The translations under genes were made by a program, and so were the position numbers. This document shows positions 8,524 to 15,078 of a stretch of 64,000 bases of DNA, one piece after another. The notes under the pieces were generated by a model. The model did no database searches and was not told where the DNA came from. It worked only from the letters and a program-made list of their open reading frames with translations. The stretch covers positions 1 to 64,000 of the forward strand of contig JBPXJS010000045.1 of assembly GCA_051715425.1 (NCBI GenBank), in the 5' to 3' direction. Source of the stretch: JAJTFA01 sp051715425 (GTDB lineage: Bacteria; Bacteroidota; Bacteroidia; UKL13-3). Within the stretch, counting starts at the first letter, position 1, and each line of letters begins with the position of its first letter.

Positions 8524-9975
8524 ATGTCAGAAAAGGAAAACGTAGATATTATAGATCAGGTAGTTAGCCAGGAATACAAGTATGGTTTTACCACCAATAT
8601 AGAAATGGACATGGCCCCCAAAGGGCTAAATGAAGACATTGTTCGGTTTATTTCGGCAAAAAAGAACGAGCCGGAATGGATGCTGGAATGGCGACTTAAA
8701 GCATACCGCCACTGGATAAAACTGGAAGAACCCAATTGGCAGAATTTTTCATACCCTAAACCTGATTATCAGAACATCATATTTTACGCAGCTCCTAAAG
8801 AAAAAATAAAACTGGATAGCCTGGATCAGGTAGATCCTGAATTGTTAAAGACTTTTGAGAAATTAGGTATCAGCCTTCAGGAGCAAAAACGTTTAACCGG
8901 AGTTGCTGTTGATGCTGTTTTCGACTCGGTTTCAATTGCTACTACCTTCAAAGAACAACTGAAAGAAAAGGGTGTTATATTTTGCAGCATCAGCGAAGCA
9001 TTGCATGATTATCCGGATATGGTAAAAAAATATATCGGGTCTGTAGTGCCTTATACAGACAATTATTTTGCAGCGCTTAATTCAGCCGTTTTTAGTGACG
9101 GATCATTTGTTTATATCCCCAAGGGCGTTCGTTGCCCTATGGAATTAAGCACCTATTTCCGAATTAATGCAGAAAATACCGGGCAATTTGAACGGACATT
9201 GATTGTGGCTGATGATGCCAGTTACGTAAGTTATCTGGAAGGATGCACAGCGCCTATGCGTGATGAAAACCAATTGCATGCTGCTGTAGTGGAGCTTGTT
9301 GCTATGGAAAATGCAGAAATAAAGTACAGCACCGTTCAAAACTGGTACCCTGGCGATAAAGATGGAAAAGGAGGGATTTATAATTTTGTTACTAAACGCG
9401 GAAGTTGTGAAGGAGCCAATTCCAAAATAAGCTGGACACAGGTAGAAACGGGCAGTGCCATTACCTGGAAATACCCAAGCTGTATTCTTAAAGGCGACAA
9501 CTCATCAGGAGAGTTTTTCTCGGTGGCAGTAACCAATAATATGCAGGTGGCTGATACGGGTACCAAAATGATTCATATTGGTAAAAACACCAAAAGCCGC
9601 ATTGTAAGCAAAGGAATTTCAGCAGGCAAATCACACAACACCTACAGGGGGCTTGTTAAAGTTTCCAAAAAAGCAGAGGGAGCAAGAAACTATACCCAAT
9701 GTGATAGCATGCTTATTGGCGACCGTTGTGGAGCGCATACTTTTCCATATATCGAAATCAATAACAAATCAGCTCAGGTTGAACATGAAGCCAGCACCAG
9801 TAAAATAGGCGAGGACCAGATTTTTTATTGCAACCAAAGAGGCATAGGATTGGAAGAAGCCATTAGCCTTATTGTGAATGGGTTTTGCAAAGAAGTATTA
9901 AACCAATTACCAATGGAGTTTGCGGTAGAAGCGCAAAAATTGCTTGCAGTGTCACTTGAGGGGTCTGTTGGATAA
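8524..9975 (+). CDS. sufB: Fe-S cluster assembly scaffold SufB
   Basis: The 483-residue protein is full length for SufB. Diagnostic stretches include the N-terminal YKYGFTTNIE, the CSISEALHDYP segment, the KGVRCPMELSTYFRIN motif and the C-terminal NQRGIGLEEAISLIVNGFC segment, which is the SufBD beta-helix core and interface with SufC. SufB with SufC and SufD forms the scaffold on which sulfide from SufS/SufE and iron are built into clusters in the cytosol. It is the first gene of the operon and is preceded by a plausible promoter. The 247-bp gap to sufC is much larger than the other gaps and contains a gene relic and repeats. Confidence 0.96.
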   Translation: MSEKENVDIIDQVVSQEYKYGFTTNIEMDMAPKGLNEDIVRFISAKKNEPEWMLEWRLKAYRHWIKLEEPNWQNFSYPKPDYQNIIFYAAPKEKIKLDSLDQVDPELLKTFEKLGISLQEQKRLTGVAVDAVFDSVSIATTFKEQLKEKGVIFCSISEALHDYPDMVKKYIGSVVPYTDNYFAALNSAVFSDGSFVYIPKGVRCPMELSTYFRINAENTGQFERTLIVADDASYVSYLEGCTAPMRDENQLHAAVVELVAMENAEIKYSTVQNWYPGDKDGKGGIYNFVTKRGSCEGANSKISWTQVETGSAITWKYPSCILKGDNSSGEFFSVAVTNNMQVADTGTKMIHIGKNTKSRIVSKGISAGKSHNTYRGLVKVSKKAEGARNYTQCDSMLIGDRCGAHTFPYIEINNKSAQVEHEASTSKIGEDQIFYCNQRGIGLEEAISLIVNGFCKEVLNQLPMEFAVEAQKLLAVSLEGSVG

Positions 9976-10016
9976 CAAGAAATTTTAAATGTTAAGTTTT
10001 AAGTGTTGAGTTGTAT

Positions 10017-10145
10017 CAGATAACCATTGACGAAATCACAAAAATGACAAGCGGATTAATGACATACCTTAAAAACTCAACCTACACTGGCTACAAAAAA
10101 CAATCAACTAACAACAACAACTTCGAACTAAGAACTTCGAACTAA
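10017..10145 (+). pseudogene. Possible C-terminal relic of a four-helix-bundle (S23-like) protein gene
   Basis: Between sufB and sufC an open frame without a usable start reads ITIDEITKMTSGLMTYLKNS, then TYTGYKK and an Asn-rich tail ending at a TAA at 10143-10145. The pattern DEI..M..GLM.YLKNS..TG.K resembles the last helix of the four-helix-bundle proteins related to the 23S rRNA intervening-sequence protein. A stop lies upstream in frame, and no earlier helices are visible. Family identity rests on pattern recognition of about 30 residues, so it is tentative. A chance ORF made by the following TTCGAA repeats would explain only the tail, not the helix part. Confidence 0.45.
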
Positions 10146-10210
10146 ATAACTAACAACAACAACTTCGAACTTCTAAACTTCGAACTAATTAACTAATAAA
10201 AACTTCGAAA
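10106..10210. repeat. TTCGAA-rich direct repeats in the sufB-sufC gap
   Basis: An identical 24-mer occurs at 10106-10129 and 10148-10171 (AACTAAC(AAC)n...TTCGAACT type). TTCGAA occurs five times: at 10122, 10136, 10164, 10179 and 10204. The same AACTTCGAACTTCT string appears in reverse complement in the repeats near 26710-26730, so the sequence is part of a dispersed intergenic family. Confidence 0.75.
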
Positions 10211-10222
10211 TAAAATATAGAC

Positions 10223-10981
10223 ATGCTTGAGATAAAAAATTTAAAAGCAGAAATAGACGGAAAACAAATTCTTAATGGAATAAACCTAACGGTAAATCCG
10301 GGTGAAGTACATGCCATTATGGGGCCAAACGGGGCGGGTAAAAGTACCTTGTCGGCTGTGTTGGCCGGCCGTGCGGATTATGCCGTTACCGGAGGCGAGG
10401 TTACCTTCAATGGGAAAAACCTGCTCGATATGTCGCCAGAAGACCGCGCAAGGGAAGGGGTGTTCCTTGCATTTCAATATCCCGTAGAAATACCGGGTGT
10501 AAGCACCACCAATTTCCTTAAAACAGCCATCAACGAAAAACGCAAATACCAGGGACTTGAGCCTATGGAGGCAACTGATTTTCTTAAATTCATGCGTGCC
10601 AAAATGGAGCAAATGGAAATGGATAAATCATTAACAAGCCGCTCATTGAACGAGGGGTTTAGCGGAGGCGAGAAAAAGAGAAATGAAGTTTTTCAGATGG
10701 CTATGCTGGAGCCAAAACTTTGTATTATGGACGAAACAGATTCAGGTCTGGATATTGATGCATTGCGTCTTGTTTCAAACGGAGTAAATAAACTGAGAGA
10801 TGCAGAAAGATCTTTTATGGTAATTACCCACTACCAGCGTTTACTCGATTATATTGTACCTGATTTTGTGCACGTATTGTTTAAAGGCCGTATTGTAAAA
10901 AGCGGTGATGCAAATCTGGCAAAAGAACTGGAAATAAAAGGATACGACTGGATTAAAGAAGAGGTGGAGGCTACTGTATAA
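10223..10981 (+). CDS. sufC: SufC, ATPase of the SufBCD scaffold
   Basis: The 252-residue ABC-type ATPase has Walker A GPNGAGKST (about residues 34-42), the signature FSGGEKKRNE with the SufC-specific KKRNE ending, and a Walker B reading IMDETDSGLDIDAL, where DETDSGLD is typical of SufC rather than transporter ATPases. The H-loop (VITHYQRLL) is present. There is no membrane partner; SufC instead drives SufB-SufD rearrangement during cluster assembly. It follows the repeat-filled gap after sufB and is 52 bp before sufD. Codon use matches the rest of the operon, so the gap contents probably arrived without disturbing the coding order. Confidence 0.96.
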   Translation: MLEIKNLKAEIDGKQILNGINLTVNPGEVHAIMGPNGAGKSTLSAVLAGRADYAVTGGEVTFNGKNLLDMSPEDRAREGVFLAFQYPVEIPGVSTTNFLKTAINEKRKYQGLEPMEATDFLKFMRAKMEQMEMDKSLTSRSLNEGFSGGEKKRNEVFQMAMLEPKLCIMDETDSGLDIDALRLVSNGVNKLRDAERSFMVITHYQRLLDYIVPDFVHVLFKGRIVKSGDANLAKELEIKGYDWIKEEVEATV

Positions 10982-11033
10982 TTAATAAGTCCGTGGCCGG
11001 ATAAAACCGGCATCACCAACTAAACAGGAGAAA

Positions 11034-12323
11034 ATGAATTTACAAGAGCGAATTAAATCCGATTTTAATCAATATAAAAACCAGGCAGAAAAGGGTGCGT
11101 TTCTGGAATTAAGGGAGCGTGCATTTACGGAATTTGAACAGTTGGGATTTCCTACCATTAAACATGAAGAGTGGAAATATACCAACCTTAAAACCATTGC
11201 AGGAGGTAGTTTTGAAACCACCTGTGCTCCGGCTGAAGCTGCAAAAGAGTTGCTGGGAAAATCCATTATCAAATCACTTATTGCCAACAGGCTGGTTTTT
11301 GTAAACGGGGCATTTTATGCCGAATTATCTACCATTCTGGAAAAGGATAAGGATATGGTATTAAGCAATATGGCCAATGCCAGAAAGCAACATACATCCT
11401 TGTTTGAAAAACATTTCGGGAAATATGTGCCTTATATGGGGGAGTCGCTTAATGCTTTAAATACGGCTTTATTAAGTGATGGTGCTTTCCTTTATGTGCC
11501 CGAGGGTAAAAGGCCGGAATATCCTGTTATTATTATCAATATTACTGACTCATCTTCCCTGAATGTATTGTCGCAACCACGTAACCTGATTGTTGTAGAA
11601 AAAAATGCTTCAGCTACGGTAATTGAGACTCATTATGCCATTGGATCCAATCCTGCATTTACCAATGTGGTGAATGAAATTTATGCGGGCGAAAACAGTA
11701 GCCTCGAGCATTACAAATTACAACGCCAGTCGGGGGAACAATACCAGAACAATTTTACCCAGGTGTTTCAGGAGGCCAATACCAATATCAATCAGGTAAC
11801 GCTAACGCTTGATGGCAAGCTGGTGCGCAATAACCTCCATTTTTATATGAACGGAGAAAATTGCAATACCCTCTTGTACGGACTTTATATTACCGAAAAC
11901 GATAACCTGGTAGATAACCATACCCGTGTGGATCATGCAAAACCCAATTGCTACAGCGATGAAAAGTACAAGGGCATTTTAAAAGACCGCTCAACCGCTG
12001 TATTTAATGGTAAAATTATGGTTCACCTGGATGCCCAAAAAACCAATGCATACCAGCGCAACCAGAATGTGCTGTTAAGTGATGAGGCTACTGTAAATAC
12101 CAAACCCCAATTGGAAATATTTGCAGATGATGTGAAATGTACCCATGGTGCTACCATTGGTCAGCTGGATGAAGAACCTATGTTTTACCTGCGTAGCCGT
12201 GGTATCCCCGAAAATACAGCAAGGGCCATGTTGCTTAACGCATTTGCAGCCGATATAGCAGAGAAGATTAAAATACCCGAACTGGTTACTTTGCTTGAAA
12301 ACGAAATAGAAAGAAAACTGTAA
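11034..12323 (+). CDS. sufD: Fe-S cluster assembly protein SufD
   Basis: The 429-residue protein contains the SufBD fold: an N-terminal helical part with FPTIKHEEWKYTNL, a central beta-helix, and the conserved C-terminal HGATIGQLDEEPMFYLRSRG followed by IPENTARAMLLNAFAADI. SufD pairs with SufB and SufC to give the scaffold complex and is thought to help iron entry. A purine-rich ACAGGAG sequence just upstream of the ATG is a believable ribosome binding site. Eleven bases separate its stop from the sufS GTG, indicating co-transcription. Confidence 0.95.
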   Translation: MNLQERIKSDFNQYKNQAEKGAFLELRERAFTEFEQLGFPTIKHEEWKYTNLKTIAGGSFETTCAPAEAAKELLGKSIIKSLIANRLVFVNGAFYAELSTILEKDKDMVLSNMANARKQHTSLFEKHFGKYVPYMGESLNALNTALLSDGAFLYVPEGKRPEYPVIIINITDSSSLNVLSQPRNLIVVEKNASATVIETHYAIGSNPAFTNVVNEIYAGENSSLEHYKLQRQSGEQYQNNFTQVFQEANTNINQVTLTLDGKLVRNNLHFYMNGENCNTLLYGLYITENDNLVDNHTRVDHAKPNCYSDEKYKGILKDRSTAVFNGKIMVHLDAQKTNAYQRNQNVLLSDEATVNTKPQLEIFADDVKCTHGATIGQLDEEPMFYLRSRGIPENTARAMLLNAFAADIAEKIKIPELVTLLENEIERKL

Positions 12324-12334
12324 CTGACTCCTCA

Positions 12335-13567
12335 GTGAAATCTGCGGCCAACCTCCATATCGAATCAATAAGAAATCAGTTTCCTATCCTGCATCAGGAG
12401 GTTAACGGACATCCATTGGTTTATTTTGATAATGCCGCAACAACACAAAAACCACAGCGTGTAATTGATGCGCTCCATACCTATTACACTGCCGATAATG
12501 CCAATATTCACAGGGCAGCTCACACGCTGGCTTCACGCTCTACGGAGTATTTTGAACAAACGCGTAAAGCCGTTCAGCAATTTATAAATGCACGCGAGGC
12601 AGAGGAATGTATTTTTACCAAAGGCGTAACAGAAAGTATAAACCTGGTGGCGCAAACCTGGGGCAGAAAATTTTTGCAGGCCGGTGATGAAGTGCTGATT
12701 ACAACCATGGAGCATCATAGCAATATTGTTCCCTGGCAAATGATATGCGAGGAAAAAGGAGCAGTACTAAAGGTTATTCCTATTAATGATGCAGGAGAGC
12801 TATTAACGGATGAGTTTGAAAAACTACTCTCCTCTAAAACCAAAATAGTTGCCTGTGTTTGGGTAAGCAATGCTTTAGGAACCATTAATCCCATAAAACA
12901 AATCATCAGCAAAGCACATTATGTTGGAGCCAAGGTATTGCTGGATGGCGCACAGGCCTGTGCACACCTGGAGGTAGATGTGCAGGATTTGGATTGTGAT
13001 TTTTTGGCCATGTCGTCTCATAAAATGTATGGCCCTACTGGTGTTGGTGTGTTGTATGGCAAACGTGAATGGCTGGAGTTAATGCCTCCTTACCAGGGTG
13101 GAGGAGAGATGATAAAAGAGGTAAGTTTTGCCCATACAACCTATAACGATATCCCTTATAAATTTGAGGCCGGAACGCCCAATATTGCTGATGTTATTGC
13201 CTTTAAGCATGCACTGGACTTTATAAATGAATTGGGCAAACCAACGATAGCAGCGCATGAGAATGCCTTATTGCATCATTTTGTAAATGGAGTAAAAGGT
13301 ATGGAGGGTATAACCTTGGTGGGAACCGCTGCACAAAAAATATCCGTTCAATCGTTTGTGTTAAAAAACATGCATCATTTTGATGCAGGCATGATGCTGG
13401 ATGCAAAAGGTATTGCTGTGCGCACAGGCCATCATTGCACACAACCTTTAATGCAAAGGTTTGGAATTGATGGAACCATCAGGGCTTCGTTTGCGGTGTA
13501 TAATACCGTTGAAGAAATGGACAGGATGCTGGAGTCTTTACAAAAATTAACGCGATTATCTAAATAA
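12335..13567 (+). CDS. sufS: Cysteine desulfurase SufS
   Basis: The 410-residue PLP enzyme (group II cysteine desulfurase) starts with GTG; the protein then reads MKSAANLHIESIRNQFP. YFDNAATTQKP is near the N terminus, TMEHHSNIVPW near residue 125, and the PLP-lysine motif SSHKMYGPTGVG near residue 226. The persulfide cysteine lies in RTGHHCTQPLM near residue 365. It takes sulfur from L-cysteine and passes it to SufE, then SufB. No in-frame ATG lies near the N terminus, and the GTG is 11 bp after sufD, so the GTG start is well supported. Length is normal for the family. Confidence 0.95.
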   Translation: MKSAANLHIESIRNQFPILHQEVNGHPLVYFDNAATTQKPQRVIDALHTYYTADNANIHRAAHTLASRSTEYFEQTRKAVQQFINAREAEECIFTKGVTESINLVAQTWGRKFLQAGDEVLITTMEHHSNIVPWQMICEEKGAVLKVIPINDAGELLTDEFEKLLSSKTKIVACVWVSNALGTINPIKQIISKAHYVGAKVLLDGAQACAHLEVDVQDLDCDFLAMSSHKMYGPTGVGVLYGKREWLELMPPYQGGGEMIKEVSFAHTTYNDIPYKFEAGTPNIADVIAFKHALDFINELGKPTIAAHENALLHHFVNGVKGMEGITLVGTAAQKISVQSFVLKNMHHFDAGMMLDAKGIAVRTGHHCTQPLMQRFGIDGTIRASFAVYNTVEEMDRMLESLQKLTRLSK

Positions 13568-13578
13568 CAGGAAACACA

Positions 13579-14013
13579 TTGAGCCGCTCTGTAGCAGATA
13601 TACAAAACGAAATCATTGATAATTTTTCCCTGTTTGACGGAGACATGGAAAGCACTCTTTTTTACCTGATGGATCTGGGTAAAAAATTACCGCCCATGCC
13701 TGAGCAACATAAAACAGAAGATTTTATTGTGAAAGGTTGCCAAAGCAAGGTTTGGGTTTATCCGTCATTTGATAATGGAAAGGTTCAGTTTGAAGCCGAT
13801 AGCAATACAGAAATTACCAAAGGCCTGTTATACCTCTTGTGGAGTATCTGGAATAACCAAACACCCGAAACCATATTAAACACAGAACTGTATTTTATTG
13901 ATAAAATTGGCATGAGCCGCATGATTGGGAGCCAACGAAGCAACGGCTTTGCCAGCATGATACAGAAAATGAAAACATACGCAACCTTGTATCAGCAGGG
14001 CAAGGTTTCATAA
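13579..14013 (+). CDS. sufE: SufE sulfur acceptor protein
   Basis: The 144-residue protein has the SufE hallmark VKGCQSKVWV, in which the cysteine accepts sulfane sulfur from SufS. It also has the early YLMDLGKKLPPMPEQHK segment and the late SMIQKMK helix. The start is TTG at 13579, preceded by ACAGGAAACACA, which can pair with 16S rRNA; the next ATG would remove the first helix. It sits 11 bp after sufS, the usual partner. Confidence 0.93.
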   Translation: MSRSVADIQNEIIDNFSLFDGDMESTLFYLMDLGKKLPPMPEQHKTEDFIVKGCQSKVWVYPSFDNGKVQFEADSNTEITKGLLYLLWSIWNNQTPETILNTELYFIDKIGMSRMIGSQRSNGFASMIQKMKTYATLYQQGKVS

Positions 14014-14039
14014 ACAGATAAACCGGCAAAAAGAAACAG

Positions 14040-14396
14040 ATGATCATGGAAGAAACAAACAATACGGAAACCACCAAGCCACTTCGCACCTTTGTTGATG
14101 TGCAGAATGAGGCTATTGAGGTACTTCAAACTATTTACGATCCTGAAATTCCGGTAAATATTTATGAACTGGGACTTATTTATGAAGTAAATGTTTCCAA
14201 CGAGTTGAATATTGAAATTATCATGTCGCTTACATCACCGTTTTGCCCGGCAGCCCAAAGCATGCCTGAGGAAATAAAACAGAAACTGGGAGCCATGGAT
14301 GGGGTAAAGGAGGTTACTGTTACCGTAACATTTGAGCCACCCTGGTCTCAGGATTTGATGAGCGAATCAGCTAAACTACAATTAGGCTTTATGTAA
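14040..14396 (+). CDS. DUF59 Fe-S maturation factor (SUF-system type)
   Basis: The 118-residue protein matches the MIP18/DUF59 family: IYDPEIPVNIYELGLIYEV, then MSLTSPFCPAAQSMPEEI with the reactive cysteine, then VTVTFEPPWSQDLMSE. Family members linked to suf operons assist delivery of clusters to target proteins. It is the last gene of the operon and is followed at once by a hairpin terminator. ATG codons at 14040 and 14046 are both possible starts and differ by two residues. Confidence 0.9.
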   Translation: MIMEETNNTETTKPLRTFVDVQNEAIEVLQTIYDPEIPVNIYELGLIYEVNVSNELNIEIIMSLTSPFCPAAQSMPEEIKQKLGAMDGVKEVTVTVTFEPPWSQDLMSESAKLQLGFM

Positions 14397-14401
14397 AATA
14401 T

Positions 14402-14430
14402 AAAAGGCTCCTTTCGGGAGCCTTTTGTTT
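14402..14430. terminator. Bidirectional terminator between suf operon and thioredoxin gene
   Basis: The stem AAAAGGCTCC/GGAGCCTTTT around a five-base TTTCG loop has A-rich and T-rich flanks, so it can end transcripts from both strands. It separates the converging suf operon and TlpA-like gene. Confidence 0.85.
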
Positions 14431-14448
14431 TTAATCTCATTTGCCGGA

Positions 14449-14946
14449 TTATTTACCTGCAAGTTCTTTCAGTTTATCCTGTAATTTAAATTCATCACCT
14501 TCTATATATCCGTTGTGCGACCATACAATTTTGCCTGTTTTATCAAGCACAATGGTATAAGGCACATTTTGTCCGTTTAATGCACGCAACAGGTCACGGT
14601 TTACATCAAGCAAAATTTCGTATTCCCACCCTTGACCGGCCACATAAGGCTTTACTTTCAGCACGTTTCTGGCATCATCAATAGAAACAGCTACAAGCAA
14701 CACATCATATTCGTTTTTCCATGTTTCATAAAGCGACTCATGAATATTGTTCAGCTCTTTTTTGCATGGTGTGCACCAGGTAGCCCAAAAGTTGATGATG
14801 ACTATTTTCCCTGATTTGGAGTATTCTGATACGTTTTTGCTTTTGCCGTTCATATCCTTAAGAACAATTTCAGGCATGGTTTGACCATTTTGGGCAAAAG
14901 CTGAAATAGCACCAAACAAAAGGAAGGAAAGAATGAGTTTTTTCAT
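14449..14946 (-). CDS. TlpA-like periplasmic thioredoxin
   Basis: The 165-residue protein starts MKKLILSFLLFGAISAFAQ, a signal peptide, which decides the ATG at 14946 over an upstream in-frame ATG. The mature part is a TlpA/ResA-type thioredoxin fold with the active site WATWCTPCKKE and the cis-proline region VPYTIVLDKTGKIVW. It probably reduces or isomerises disulfides in periplasmic proteins or apocytochromes. A role in maturation of the nearby multihaem cytochrome is only suggested by proximity. It is monocistronic. Confidence 0.9.
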   Translation of the reverse strand: MKKLILSFLLFGAISAFAQNGQTMPEIVLKDMNGKSKNVSEYSKSGKIVIINFWATWCTPCKKELNNIHESLYETWKNEYDVLLVAVSIDDARNVLKVKPYVAGQGWEYEILLDVNRDLLRALNGQNVPYTIVLDKTGKIVWSHNGYIEGDEFKLQDKLKELAGK

Positions 14947-15064
14947 GAATGGGTAGATTATTACAGGTGTAAAATTAATAAAAAGCTTTAATAAAACATA
15001 CAATTAGCATACACCATGCCATAAGATGTGAACAAAGTGGTAAATGACTAATATAAAAGGCTTA

Positions 15065-15072
15065 TATATTTG
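15065..15072 (+). promoter_or_regulatory. TAnnTTTG -7 box before the fused Ddl gene
   Basis: TATATTTG directly precedes the ATG codons at 15073 and 15079. If it is used, the transcript would start at about 15079, giving a very short or absent leader. No convincing -33 element is seen. Confidence 0.25.
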
Positions 15073-15078
15073 ATGCCT

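Noticed and set aside
10106..10210. CRISPR array in the sufB-sufC gap
   Set aside because: Repeats are short, irregularly spaced and without unique spacers of constant length; no cas genes are in the window.
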